Origin: Staphylotrichum longicolle
Taxonomy: Eukaryota > Ascomycota > Sordariomycetes > Sordariales > Chaetomiaceae
DNA length: 64,000 nt
Assembly: GCA_019096155.1 (NCBI GenBank)
Contig: JAHCVI010000003.1
Coordinates: forward strand, 3,658,001-3,722,000
Direction of reading: 5' to 3'
The position numbers and the translations under genes are program-made. How positions within the stretch are numbered: the stretch's first letter is position 1; each line of letters opens with the position of its first letter. Shown here in pieces: positions 1 to 11,690 of the stretch. The notes below the pieces were generated by a model, which made no database searches, was not told the DNA's origin, and was given only the letters and a program-made list of their open reading frames with translations.

Positions 1-82
1 GGCATTTGCAGATGCGTTTCTCATCGGGCCGGACGGGGGGCCTCCAGAGGTTCCAGCAGTACCTTAGTGGAGGGACGAAAGG

Positions 83-108
83 GTGGATGGATGGATGGAT
101 GGATGGAG
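83..108. repeat. GGAT tetranucleotide microsatellite
   Basis: About six tandem GGAT units. A longer array of the same unit lies 280 bp downstream. Confidence 0.9.
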
Positions 109-388
109 GGGAGCTGGCACTGGGAGGGCCGGGTTCGAACAGTTACCGACTCCTCACCTGCCACCCCCCTAATAAACGATGTGTGTCTTGTTCTCTTGTC
201 TGTTGGTTTAATGGGGCAGGCGGGGCAAGGAACTCGGGTTTACATCGTTGTTTTCTCTCTCTTTTTGCTTCCTGATCAGATTCTGGGGGAAAAGAAGCGC
301 GGCGAGAGACAGCCTGGTGCGATGCTGGGGGAAGACTACCTACCTAAGCTGGGCCCCCTGAGAATGGGGGACTGGGGGACTGGGGGCT

Positions 389-446
389 GGATGGATGGAT
401 GGATGGATGGATGGATGGATGGATGGATGGATGGATGGATGGATGG
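389..446. repeat. GGAT tetranucleotide microsatellite, about 14 units
   Basis: Uninterrupted GGAT repeat of 58 bp. It is the second array of this unit within 450 bp, in DNA with no supported gene. Confidence 0.95.
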
Positions 447-660
447 CATGGAATAGATGCACCAGGCGCCCCCGATACCTGTCACATGTTGTTTTCCCCT
501 TGGGTGCATTTGCTACCTTCTTTAGGTAGGGTACCTTGACCTACCACGCGGCAGCCCAGCCAGCAGCGGTGGGATTGTGGGACGGACGGTTAAACGCTTG
601 TAATGTATTATCTTGTGGAAGGGGGCTTCTACCTTGGGTTCGCGTTGGGGGATGTGAGAT

Positions 661-696
661 GTGAGTGTGTGTGTGAGTGTGTGTGTGAGCGTGTGT
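661..696. repeat. GT dinucleotide-rich repeat
   Basis: Imperfect GT repeat with interspersed GA steps, in a G/T-rich stretch upstream of the Yip1-domain gene. Confidence 0.85.
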
Positions 697-1346
697 AATG
701 GGGATGTGTCTGGTTCGGGAGGGAGGTGCAGCGTGTGATGGGGAGGAGATTGGGGGGGGGTCGGGGGGAATTGGCTGGGGGGTTGTTACACAGATCGGGG
801 GGCCAGGAGAGGCGGTGTGGTTGCGGGTGGAGGCGTTTGGGTGTTTGGGATGTGAGTTTACCATGGAGATCGTTTGGTTTTGTTGCCGATGATGGGAAGG
901 AGATGGGGAAAAGAGGTGATGGGTGAGGTGTGTTCATGTCTTCCTTTTCTGGCAAGTCTGGCTCGGAGTGAAATGAGATTGTGTGTGCACTTACACCACC
1001 AGGAATCGTGAAATTACGTGTAAGATACGCTGCTGATGGTGTCGTTGATTGGTCAACGGTTCTCGTATCCCACGCAAGCACGGGAGCTTGGGCCAACACC
1101 GCCAAGGTGCGCCTGCAACGTCACGCAACAACGCAAGCACAGGAAGGCACGCAACGCACAGCGCAGCTTCATTGAGGAAACCGTGGACCTTTTGCCGACC
1201 CGCACCACCCGTGACAACAGCGCCAGCGATTGCGCCGCGGATATACGACGCTGTTTTGGCAGAGTCTGCCTCTTAGGTACCTACCAGGGCACAAGCAGCA
1301 ATTTCTCCCAGTACACGCCCCAGAGACGGGGGCAATTCGAGCCACC

Positions 1347-2508
1347 ATGGCCTCAACCCGCCGCGACTACACCAACGTCCCCGCTGTCGACCTCGACGAC
1401 GACGACGACCTGATCGACCCCGATGACGGTATGTCTTACTCAACAATCTCTCTTCTACCCCAACAAACCAAAACCTCCACTCAATAAAGGAATACTAACT
1501 AACCCACCCTCCCCTCCCGTCCAGCGGACCTCAACACCTTCGACGACCCGCTCACCACCCACCCCACCACCGCCACCGCCCACACGTCGGGCTCGACATC
1601 CTCCCGCACCCCGCTCACCGGCACCATCGGCTCCTCCTCTTTCTCCTCGTCAAACAACAACGCGAGCGCCTGGACCAGCCGCATCCCCGGCCAGGACCGC
1701 GCCGCGCCCCTCTCCACCATCGACGAGACCGTCTGGGCCACCCTGCGCCGCGACCTGCTCGCCGTCTGGCACAAGCTGCGCGACGTGCTGTACCCGCGCC
1801 ACCTCTTCTCCGCGTGGGGCGTCGACGGCCCCGGCGGCGCCGCCTCGTCGCTGCGCGGCGCCTACGCCAGCCTGCGCAGCGGCGGGTTCGCGGGCGCGCG
1901 GGACGAGCTGGCCGGGCTGGCGGGCCGGGTGATGGACGCGGAGAGTCTGCTGGCGGGCGGGGATTATCAGGGGGGCAGTGGTGGTGGTGGTGGTGGGGTG
2001 GGAGGCGGGTTGAGGGATTGGGATCTGTGGGGGCCGTTGGTGTTTTGCTTGCTGCTGAGCACGTTGCTGTGCCTGAAGAGCCGGGAGCAGCAGCGGGAGG
2101 TGGTGTTTAGCGGGGTGTTTGCGATGGTGTGGATCGGGATGGCGGTCGTGACGGTGCAGATCAAGTTGTTGGGGGGCAATATGTGAGTCTTTCTCTCTCG
2201 ATGGTTCGGTCTTGAGGGGAGAGAAGATTGCTAACCGCGGTTTGGGGTTTGTTTGCAGCTCGTTCATGCAGAGCGTCTGCGTCATTGGGTACACGCTGTT
2301 TCCGCTCGTCATCGCGGCGCTGCTGTCGGCGCTGAGCCTGCACTGGATCGCCAGGATTCCAGTCTACCTGGTGCTCGTCGCGTGGTCGCTGGCGGCGGGT
2401 GTGAGTATTCTGGGGGGGAGTGGTGTGGTCAAAAACCGGGTTGGGTTGGCCGTCTTTCCGCTGTTTGTTTTCTACATGGGCCTCGGCTGCCTATGCTTCA
2501 TCAGCTAA
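1347..2508 (+). CDS. YIP4: Yip1-domain Golgi membrane protein (YIPF6/Yip4-like)
   Basis: Three exons are read as 1347-1428, 1525-2182 and 2259-2508, with GT..AG borders, giving 329 residues. The start follows GCCACC, a strong initiation context. An acidic N-terminus (run of five Asp near residues 17-21) and a Ser/Thr/Asn-rich linker precede the motif ETVWATLRRDLLAVWHKLRD, typical of the Yip4/YIPF6 branch. At least four or five hydrophobic segments follow, ending at the C-terminus. Family members are multi-spanning Golgi/ER proteins that bind Rab (Ypt) GTPases and act in vesicle traffic; that role is inferred from family membership. A Gly-rich loop encoded by GGT repeats near 1976-2005 is an insertion. 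The gene converges on the Ca2+/H+ exchanger, with a 400-bp gap holding an AATAAA at 2818. Confidence 0.85.
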
Positions 2509-2908
2509 GCCGTGCGGGTTGGGGTGATGGACAGCGGGGGACGGTGGGAGAACAGAACCCTGGGTGTTTCGATGTTGACATGTATTCCTAGAGTATACCT
2601 CTGCACCTGTATGAGCTTCCAATGTTGTGTCCATGCTGGGCAGTTGAATGGTCCTTTTCCACGATTTCACCTTGCCATGTCCGCACGAGTCACGGCGTTC
2701 ACCTACTCGCCGGCGAAGGAATCATCAAAATCCATTTTGAAATGGTATATGATATGAAACGGTTGAGCTTCCCAGATAGGGGAAGCATGGCCATCTTGCC
2801 TATGTTCTATCCAACCAAATAAACATGCCGCAAATCTATCCTTACCGCTTGCTAAACACAACCTAGAAGAACAGAAACAAAACCTCATCTACGGAGCACA
2901 TATTTGCA
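2509..2908. other. Convergent intergenic gap
   Basis: Shared 3' region of the Yip1-domain gene and the Ca2+/H+ exchanger. An AATAAA hexamer on the + strand at 2818-2823 is a possible polyadenylation signal; nothing else is evident. Confidence 0.5.
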
Positions 2909-4498
2909 CTAGTGGTGTCCACCTGCATCAGCACCCGCCTCGGCACCTCCTGATCCTGCTACCGGTGCGATGGAGTGCGGATTCGGGTAGTACAGGGCGG
3001 CCACGGCGATGGCAACGTACACCAGCACGCACAGCGCGCCCTCGAGGTAGTTGCTCTTCTGGTCCCGCAGAAAGTTGCCCACCGTGAGGATGGCCAGCAG
3101 CAGCACGGCGAGGTCAAACACCTCAAAGTTGAGCCCCATCGGCTTGTCCAGCCCCCAGCCGACGAGGACGACCAGCGGGGCGTTGAGCAGGGCCGTCTGC
3201 AGCGTCGCGCCCAGCACGTGCGACAGGGCAAAGTTCATCTGGTTGTCGTAGGCCTCGTCGACGGCCGTCAGGTGCTCGGCGGCCTTCTCGACGAGCGGGA
3301 TGAGGATGAGGCCGACGAAGGCGTCGGACACGTGGCGCTCCTCGACGAGCAGGGGGATCTGGTCGACCAGGGCGATGGCGATGAGGGTGACGAGGGTGAT
3401 GGAGACGGCCAGGGCGAGCACGCACTCGGTGAAGGTCAGGCGGTGGTGCCTGCGCTCGAGGTGCTTGTCGGCGTCGCGCTCCTCGTCGGCGACGAAGACG
3501 GCGTCGTAGATGCCGTGGTGGGTGCGCGCCTGGAAGAAGACGTAGATGAGGTAGGCGACCAGGAGGATCACGGCCGTGCTGCGCGAGATCTCGATCGTCT
3601 TGTCGAGGAGCTCCGTCTGGTCGATCTTGCCGCTGAGGCTGTGCTCAAAGACGGTCGGGATGGCGAGGCCGAAACCGCTGGACGACGATCATCACCCATC
3701 ATCAGCAAATCAAACAAACCCTGGGAGATTTTCACGAGGGGGCGGCCACACTCACGCTGTCAGCAGCAACCCGCTTCCGACCTCACTGACCGCCTCGCTG
3801 AAGTGCGTCTCCTCCCGCTTGATGCCAGCCGCGACGAAGCACAGCCCAAGGCACAGCAGCATGGTCGCCAGCACCGACCCCAGGATCGCCGCCTGGACGA
3901 CTTGGATGTAGTCGATGCCCGCCTGTGGCGGCCTCGTGATCAGCACGATGAACATGATGATCTCGACCAAGCTCCCCAGCCTATTTCCAGTCAGTCAGTC
4001 CAGCCAACCCTCGCAGAAGTTCACTCACGTCGTCTCGATAATCACGCCCATCACATGCGGAAACTTGCGGCTCAGCTCCTGGCCCGCAAACCCAATCAAG
4101 TTGGCGCACGGCACCATGGCCAGATAACTGAGGATGAAAATGACCAGGTAATTATCCTTCATGGCGTAGCGCACGGCGATGGCGGCGGGCACGACGGGCC
4201 ACAGCACGTTGACGACGCGCGACGCCCACGAGGCCGAGCGGAAGACGTTCTTGAGAAAGAGCAGCGGGTGGATGCCCGACCGCCCGGACTCGCCCGAGGG
4301 CCGCACCCCGAGGAAGCCCTTGATCTTCTCCGCCGGGGTGAGCTCGCGCGTCAGGGGCAGGCCGGCCCCGTGCAGCGGGAGGGGCGGCGAGAGGAGGCCA
4401 TTGGCGGCGGTCGGGGTGGCGGCGCCGGGCTGGGTTGTTGGGGATGTCTTTTCGGGGTGGGGGGAGGTTGTGGTTGTGGTTGGGGAGGTTGAGGCCAT
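2909..4498 (-). CDS. VCX1: Vacuolar Ca2+/H+ antiporter (CAX family)
   Basis: Three exons (about 4498-4029, 3980-3756, 3677-2909) join in frame to 487 residues. Both introns have GTGAGT donors. The cytosolic N-terminus is Thr/Pro-rich. It is followed by about 11 hydrophobic segments with the two CAX alpha-repeats: one around LGSLVEIIMFI, the other around ALSHVLGATLQTALLNAPLVV. An acidic loop lies between the two halves. The family exchanges cytosolic Ca2+ for vacuolar protons, which sequesters Ca2+. The closing residues GGAEAGADAGGHH are low complexity. Length and domain order are normal for the fungal family. The large open frame on the opposite strand is a GC-rich shadow. Confidence 0.9.
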
Positions 4499-5545
4499 TG
4501 CGCAGCAACGAACAGACTGTCGAAGTGCGAGTTGAGATGGAGATCAATCGGGTCTGGGCTGGTCTGGTCTGGTCTGGTCTTATCTGATCTCGCTGGGCAG
4601 ATGGGACGATCGTATCCTATTGCACTGCAGACCGGGTACGGACGACGAGACGAGACGAGGACGGGTCAAACGTGAAACTCGACGCGAGGTCCGACGACGG
4701 GGCATCCCGTCCCTAAAGTATCTCTCCACGACGACAGGGGGAGAAAAAAAGATGGGCCAAAATTAAACGAACGGGACCAACCGCCGTCGGCTTGGCAGCG
4801 CCGGTCTCGTGGAGCAAGTCCCAACATGGGGCCGTCATTCGCGCGATCCCAGAGCCGCAGAGCCACCTGGCGCGCGTTGCTTGGCTCATGTTTCAGGAGC
4901 TCAAAATGGAGCACAGGCGATGCTGGGAGCCGGCAGCGCCACCCCCATCACCCCGTCACCCAGCTAACCGGCGCACACAAAACGCTGTTGGGCTGCCCCC
5001 GCGCCACTGCCGTACTTGAATCTCGACTCCGTTGGATCCTCGCCGTTACGAGCCGCTGCCGTGCAGCATGACGGGGGACTCCAACAGCCTCAGCAGACAA
5101 GACACAAAAGACAGAGCGAGGCGAAAGTTCCAGGTTTGTGGCATGTTGACGTTGATTTGGGAGGGCTGCTGTACCTGCGAGGTTGCGTCACTGTGAGCTG
5201 AAAATCAGGGGTTCAACACGGATCAGCAGGGATCAGACAGGTAAAGTAGCGCCGGGCTCGGCAAAAGCTTGACTGTCTTGGACATTTTCTTGGTTTTTTC
5301 CTGCCGCTTGTCGAGAGACGCAGTGACACTTACCAACACGAATATGTACGGAGTACATAGTGTGGAAAAGGAGCGCGTGAACTCGCGGCACGCCATGAGA
5401 GAGCAGGGTCATCCCTCGGGCGACGGCCCCCAAAATAGGGGTGCCTTCCGCCGTGGGGCGCTGCAACTGGCGCTCCACCGGCCCAGACCCAGCGCGCGGC
5501 TCGGCGGGAGCCTAATCTGACGACATCCACTGACTTCGTTAGTCG
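4499..5545. other. Intergenic region between VCX1 and HRQ1
   Basis: Presumed promoter of VCX1 and 3' region of HRQ1. A short TGGTC(T) repeat occurs at about 4559-4582. No conserved frame is seen. Confidence 0.5.
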
Positions 5546-8500
5546 TTACCCCGTCACGGTCTCCTCCCCGGCCACCACCAACCCGCGCCCGTCTCTCGCA
5601 GGCACCGTGCTCGCCAACACGACCGTCTCCACCCCGGCCGGGCTCCCCTCCTCCGGCCCCATCGGCAGCGCCTCGACGTCAATCTCCTCGTCCAGCAGCG
5701 CCTTGAGGATCACCTCGCACCCGGCCTTGCTCATGACCTCGTTCATCTCCTTGCACATCTCGGACGCGCAGCACTCGACGCACCCCCCCTCGCACCCGCA
5801 GCCCAGCACGCGCCCGAGCGCCTGCCGCAGCAGCAGGTCCACAAACTCAAACGCCTTGGTGTTGATGCCCGACCCCCCCGCGCCGCCCTTGGCGTCGTAG
5901 AAGGTCAGCCGCGCGGGCCGCTTGCGCTGCGTCTCGCGCTTGGCGAACTCCTTGAGCCCGCTCTTGCACTCGGTGCGGACGTCGCCCGGCGCGCTGATGA
6001 CAAAGTTGGGGATCAGGCTCATGACGGCGTGCTGCGCGGCGTGGATGGCGCCGGCCACGTGCAGCCGGCGCGCCACGAGGATGTCGAGCGCGTGCTTGGG
6101 CACGTCGAGCCACATGCCCTTGCTGTTCCGGACCACGGGCGGGTTGTCGACCTGCACGGCGTCGAGGATGCGGTTCCCCCGCCGCGCGTCCACCTTGAAG
6201 TAGCCGAACACGACCTGCTTGATGCGGATCGCGCCGTAGTAGGCGCGCCACCGGGACCGGTCGAGCCGCTTGACCGCTTCCGTCTCGATCGGGTCGATGT
6301 CGGTGTAGTCGCGCTGCGAGGTCAGCCAGTCGACCTTGACGCGCTCGACGCGCGCCATGTGCTTGTCCGGGTTGAAGTCGCGGACCAGGTAGGTGTCGCC
6401 CTGGTGCAGGAAGATGGCGCCGTCGTAGAGTGTGAAGGTCGCCCGCGAGGCCTCGAGCTTTTCGAGCACGATGTTGCGGTTGTTGGTTGTGTCGATGATT
6501 GCAAAGTGGTCTTCTTCCGTGTCGCGGATCGAGACGAACTGCGAAGGGAGCGGGCGGAAGCGATCATGACAGTGGTAGAAGCCCGTGGTATCTCTGACGA
6601 GCCGCTCGGAGCAGATCTGGGCGAGGTCGGCGCCAAAGTAAATGGAGTCAGAGGCGGGTTGGATGGGCATCTCGTAGGCCGCGCACTGAATGTGCCCTTC
6701 CTTGACGAGCATGTTGCCGAGGTCCACCTGCAGCTCGCAGTTAGGCTTGGTGAAGAGCTCGTCCGGGTTCTGCATGTAGTACTGGTCGGTCGCAAAGCCG
6801 TCTCCGACAAGGATGGACAGCGAGTCCTTGTTTCGTCGACCAGCTCTTCCGCTTTGCTGTCGGAGATTGGCGATGGTGTACGGGAATCCCCACGTCAGCA
6901 CGCAGTCGAGGGTGCCGATGTCGACTCCAAGCTCCAGAGCAGTCGTGGCGACGATGCCGAGGAGCTTCCCCTCGAACATCTCCGTCTCGATCCGCCGCCG
7001 GTCTTGTGCAGTGTAGCCACCGCGGTACCCCATGACCCGCGCGACCACCTCGCCCCGGCCGAGACGCTCGAGTTCGTGCTTGATGGCGCCGACCAGCCTC
7101 TCGCACTGCTCGCGGACTCTGCAGAAAGCAATCACTCGGACGCCGCGCAGAATCAGCTCGCAGAACAGGCGGGAGCACTCGAGCATTGCGTTTCCGCGTC
7201 CGCTCGCCGGATCGCCTGGGTCTTTGTACGGCGTGTTCCAGCAGAGGAACTCCTTCCGTCCTGCGAGTGTCAACGTGCGGACGAGTCGGGAGAGCCAAGT
7301 GCGACTTACCCGATGGCGACCCATCAAAGTCGATGAGCCGGACATCGTCGATGCCGAATATCGTCTTGAAGTGCTGCTCTGGATTCGCCACGGTCGCCGA
7401 GCACGAGATGAACTTGACGTGCCTGTTCCCGAGCGCGGCACACGTCCGACGTAACCGTCTCATAATGAAGGCGACGTGGGACCCCATCAATCCGTTATAG
7501 TAGTGCAGCTCGTCAACTGTCCTGTCAGTAAGAGGGGAAGACTCAGGGGTGGTGAACTTACCAACGACGTATTTGAGGTTCCTCAGAAACGTCCTCCACC
7601 TGTCCTCCTTGGGCAGGATCGTGATGTGCAGCATATCTGGGTTTGTAAAGATGATCCTCGCCTCGTCGCGAATCGTGTTCCGCTCGTTCATGGGCGTGTC
7701 CCCGTCAAACGTCTCGACCAACACCTCCTCCATCCCCGGCATGAATCCCATCATCTCCTTCAGGCTCCGCCTCTGATCTTGTGCGAGCGCTTTTGTCGGG
7801 AAGATGTACATGGCTCGTGTGTTGCAGTCCTGCTCCAGCGCATGGATCACAGGCAATTGATAGATCAGCGACTTGCCGGAGCTCGTCGACGTGGCCACGA
7901 CGACGTTGTAGCCCTCGTGCAGGGCGTTGATCGCGTCGGCCTGGTGAGAGTAGAACCGGGTGATGCCTTTGGCGTTGAACAGTGCATTGACAAGGTCCTG
8001 GCTGAGCAGGAAGTCGAGGTCGCCATACACGGCCTCCTGCGCGTCAAAGACCCTGTGTCCGTCCGGGACAATCTGCCCTGTGTACCACGCGCTCTCTTTG
8101 AGTTCCTGCACGATTTCTGGTATGCTCTTGCGCTCGCGCGGTATGCTCGCGGGCAGACTGCTCGTCAACTTTTGCTGCGGCGCTTCGACCTCTGTCATCT
8201 TGGGGATGAACCGCTCCCTCTGGTCCTTGAGTACCATCTCTGGATCCAAACCCTCCACCACGCACATGTCCAGAAAAGCTTGGGCTGCCTGCTCGAATTT
8301 GGCATTCCGCCGCTCAATCAGGCGCATCATCTGCGCCTGGCTGAAAACGGGCATCCGCATGCGGTCCTCCCTGTCCCTTACCTTGGTCCCTTTCGCGTCC
8401 GACTTGAGGTCGCCGTCGAGGAACTCGAATACCAGCACCTGTTTTGAGGGTGGGAGCGGGGTGTCGTCCTGGACGAGGTACTCTTTTTCGCGCTCGCGTT

Positions 8501-9256
8501 GCGTGTCTGTGCCGCCCGTGGAGATGGCGAGCTCGACCTCGTCAACATACTCGAACCGTATCCCTGGGTGCCCTGGGCTGTGATTCCCCTGTCTGCCCCC
8601 TTGCGCATCGCTTCCATCCTCACACCCATCACCACCAACCTCACCCTCTTTACCATCACCACTCCCTCTCCCTTCCCCACCCCCGCCCCCACCACCGCTC
8701 TCCTCGCCGCCCCCAACCCCCAGCCCAATCCCAAAACACCCACCAACCCGCAAGGCGACAATGGCAGCCACATCCCCGACCTCCAGCTTCCCCCCAATCT
8801 GCCCCTCCACCGCCTCGCGCAACGTCTCCAGCGTCGGGGCGACATGCCGCCTGGCGGACATGAACGTCGACACGAGGCTCAGGGCGCGGTGCGTCTTGTC
8901 GAGGTGGATGAGGTAGGGTGGCCAGCTGGTTCTGTCAATGGTGACTGATGGTTTTGTTTTTGGTTTTGGTTTTGGTTTTTGGGTGTCTTTGGCTTTGGCT
9001 TTGGCATTTGGGTTGAGGTTGGGTTGGGGTTTGGGGTGCGTTTTCTTTTGGCATTTTGGTCCGAGTTTTGATTTGGGGGGTTGGTGGTGGGCGAGTCGGG
9101 GGTGGGTGTTCCTTCTGTGGAAGCGGGCGGTGCGTCGGTGGTTGTGGCGATGTCTTCAGTGGATGGGCCGACGACGGATGGGCTTTGGGATGTAGACTCC
9201 GCGGGCGGGCGGCCGCGCTTGCGCTTGCCTAGATTGCTTGTATTCACTGCGGACAT
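5546..9256 (-). CDS. HRQ1: RecQ-family ATP-dependent DNA helicase Hrq1, with a frame break near the N-terminus
   Basis: Exons are read as 9256-7562, 7516-7310 and 7260-5546, with 45- and 49-bp introns. The helicase core shows TSTSSGKS (motif I), VDELH (II), CSAT (III), TTALELGVDIG (V) and QQSGRAGRR (VI). A Cys cluster CGCEGGCVECC in the C-terminal DUF1998/MZB zinc domain matches Hrq1. The family is a 3'-5' helicase working in crosslink repair and telomere maintenance in the nucleus. The N-terminus carries a basic KRKRGRP motif, probably a nuclear signal. The N-terminal frame starting at 9256 does not connect to the conserved WPPYL..THRAL block near 8920: a one-base shift is needed somewhere in 8937-9155, and no GT donor exists there. 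With one added base the protein would be about 1205 residues. An upstream ATG at 9313 is possible, but ACC-ATG at 9256 is the better context. Confidence 0.85.
8946..9170 (+). other. G/T-skewed tract inside the HRQ1 N-terminal coding region
   Basis: The + strand here contains no AC dinucleotide and is almost only G and T through much of 8946-9110, with several GGG/GGGG runs at 9010-9036 and 9076-9110 able to form a G-quadruplex. On the coding strand it reads as Pro/Lys/Asn/Gln/Thr low complexity. It contains the HRQ1 frame break. Confidence 0.75.
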
Positions 9257-9988
9257 GGTGTCGCCTGCGCGGTACAGGACCGCGCTGCATTTGGCATCTG
9301 CAAGTTCAAGCACCGAGTCGAGCTGACGAGAGTTGAGGATGGCTCACGCGGCGGACGTGTTAATTGATTCGCGAAAGTGGCGGGAGAGCACGTGGGCGGC
9401 AAGCGGACTCCAAGGCATGCCCCACTCAAACCCAGAAGGACTCAGGGGGCGACAAAGAACAACCCCCGGACACCAGACCAGTGCGGATACCATACGCTCT
9501 TTATTCAGTCAGTATCGACTACACTGGCGCTGCTTCACCAGTCCGCTGTCTCTGTCTACCCCTCCGAGCCGCTCCACGCGTGTCCCGCGGACAGGACGGC
9601 CAACCTCAGCCCAGCGGAGAGATATAATATACAGAAACCGACAAGTGCCTCCCCAGGACTCCATCTGTAGGTAGTAAGCTTTTTCGCCTGCCCCATCCGC
9701 AACAAAAAGACCGCCGACCCCCCCCTCCCGGCCAGGCCCGACCAGCACCAGCTGATCGAAGCCTCCAAATGCCACGCAGCCTCCTTTTTGCCTGAAATGC
9801 ATGCTAGACCCCCCGTTTCCCGTCTCCCGTCTTCCGTCTCCCGTCTCCCGTCTTCCGTCTCCCGTCTCCCGTCTCGACAAATGATATCACGCCAGGATGT
9901 CGCGGCCTGTAAAACAAAGAAAAGGTAGTGGGGTGTTTGTTATCCTGTTGTAGGTGTTTGTCTTGTTGGTGGGCTGCGAGGGCGGTGC
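9257..9988. other. Intergenic region between HRQ1 and the Ran-binding gene
   Basis: HRQ1 promoter side and 3' region of the upstream minus-strand gene. It contains the CCCGTCT minisatellite at 9816-9876 and no supported gene. Confidence 0.5.
9816..9876. repeat. CCCGTCT/TCCGTCT minisatellite
   Basis: About eight 7-bp units alternating CCCGTCT and TCCGTCT, starting 112 bp past the stop codon of the Ran-binding gene and so probably in or near its 3' untranslated region. Confidence 0.9.
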
Positions 9989-11690
9989 CTAGACGTCGGC
10001 CAGCCGCTTCTTGATCATCTCGACGAGCTGCGAAAACGCCGTGGCGTTGGCCTCGCTCAGCTAGAGCCACAGAGTCAGCACGAGAACTTTGACGGGAGAG
10101 AAAATTGGACTGCCCACCTTCATCTGCACCTGCCGCGCCTCGCCCCCCTCGAACGCCGTGAACAGCACCGTCGACGTCTTCAGCCGGTTCGTAACCTGGA
10201 ACTTCATCGCCGGCAGGATGACCGTGTTGAGGATGACGCGCAGCGTGTGGTCCTGCCGCATGATGAGCCGCACGTGCTTCCGCCTGTCGTCCTCCTCGTC
10301 CGCCAGGGCCGAGGCGTCGAACGAGGCCGGGTCCGGCGCCCCGTGGTCGTCAAAGTCGACCGTCGATTTCGGCGCGTTCACCTTGAGCATGCCCGCGCCT
10401 CGCTCCTTCCACCCGACCCCCTTCTCCATCAGGTACATCTTTGCGCGCACCGAGAAGAGGGTCACTTCCTGGCCTTCGCCGTCGTCGACCACAACTATAG
10501 AAGGGGTCAGCACATCAGACAGATAGGTTGTTTTACGGCAACTCACTCTTCTGCAGCTTGGGCTTCTTCTTGTCGTCGCCCGCCTTGGAATCGTCCTTGT
10601 CCTTTTCCTCCTCCCTGCTCTCCTCGTCGGACGAAGCGTCACCCTTAGTGTCCTCGTCCTCGTTGTCCTCGTCATCAGACTTGCCCTCGGCGTCGCTGTC
10701 TGGCGCTCCAAAGGGCTTGGCCGGCTTGTCGCTCTTAAGGACCTCGCCAGGCTTGCCAAAGTTGAGCCGGGGCCCGGAGAGGGCGCTACCGCCAAACGCG
10801 CTGGCGAAGGGGCTTGACTTGAACACTGACCCGCCCGTCTGCCCGTTGAGCCCGCCGAAGGGCGAGGCGGCTGCCGCAGAGCCGAAGCTGAGTTTCGGTG
10901 GTGCCGAGGGGGCGGCCGGCTTGGAACCGCCAAGGACGCCGCTTAACGACGGGGACGGCGAGGGCGAGCCAAATAAACTGGGCTTCCCTGACCCGCCGAA
11001 GCTGCCAAACGGTGAGGCTGACGAGGAGGCGAGCTTGGCAAACCCGGAATTGGCAAAGGCGGAGGATGACGTCTGCTTGGGCGGCTCGGGCTTGGTGGTA
11101 AAACTCGTCGTTTCTGAGGGCTGCTCCATGCTCGACCTCGGCGATGCACTGGCAGAGAGAGGTTCCTGGTCTGTGTTACCACCACCGAGTGTCACTGTGG
11201 GGCCGATCGGGCTCCTTACTATTTCTTCCTTTCCGCCCTGGACGGCAGACGCACTCGCTTGGCGGTCCCGCGGCCGCTTCTTCTCGGGCTCGGACCGGTC
11301 CGTCCTACTCTGGACCGTGGCTGGGCCGGCGGCCTTGCTGGATGCTCCTTCCTCGAGCTGATCGTCGGAGACATCCCGGTTCTCGTCGAGCTCGTCGTGG
11401 GCTCGCTTCTTTTTGGGCGACGAAATCTGCTCCTTCAAGACGTCCTCCTTGGCGGTGCTGAGGTTGATGGGCGGTGTGAGCCCCCGGGCGGCGGCCTTGC
11501 TCTTGGGCGCGTCGTCCTCCGAGGCGCTCTTATCGTCCTGTGACAGCTGCACGGCATCCCGCCCCGCCTTCTCCGAGAGGGTGGTCTGCTTCAGCTCGCG
11601 CCGGGCGGCGGTGGTCTCGGCGTCCTCCTTTGCGGCGGCGGGCTCGGCATGGTCTGAGATGTCGCTGGTGTTGTGCGGGTCGTCGGCCAT
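9989..11690 (-). CDS. YRB2: Ran-binding nuclear transport protein (Yrb2/Hba1/RanBP3-like)
   Basis: Three exons (11690-10547, 10494-10118, 10060-9989) join in frame to 530 residues. The first third is acidic and charged, with basic KKKRAHDE and EKKRPRDR patches that look like nuclear signals. The middle (about residues 190-310) holds FG-type motifs (FGSFGGSG, LFG, FGGL) in Ser/Ala/Gly-rich sequence. An acidic stretch follows, then a C-terminal RanBP1-type domain with FSVRAKMYLME, GVGWKERGAGMLKVN and RLIMRQDHTLRVILN. Family members bind RanGTP and assist Crm1/Xpo1 nuclear export; the role here is inferred from this architecture. Nup2 also has FG plus RanBD, but it is longer and has an importin-binding N-terminus not seen here. 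Confidence 0.85.

Larger units (their letters stand above)
1..1346. other. Intergenic region at the left edge
   Basis: No convincing gene is visible. The first 1 kb holds the GGAT arrays and the GT repeat and is strongly G/T-skewed. The last 300 bp is the presumed promoter and leader of the Yip1-domain gene. Open frames here are short and low complexity. Confidence 0.6.

Noticed and set aside
2975..4492. 505-codon open frame on the + strand opposite VCX1
   Set aside because: It is the GC-rich antisense shadow of a well-supported transporter, with Asp/Gly/Val-rich composition and no motif.
6029..8447. Two long + strand open frames (435 and 323 codons) opposite HRQ1
   Set aside because: They run antisense to conserved helicase motifs and cross its introns; no family signature.
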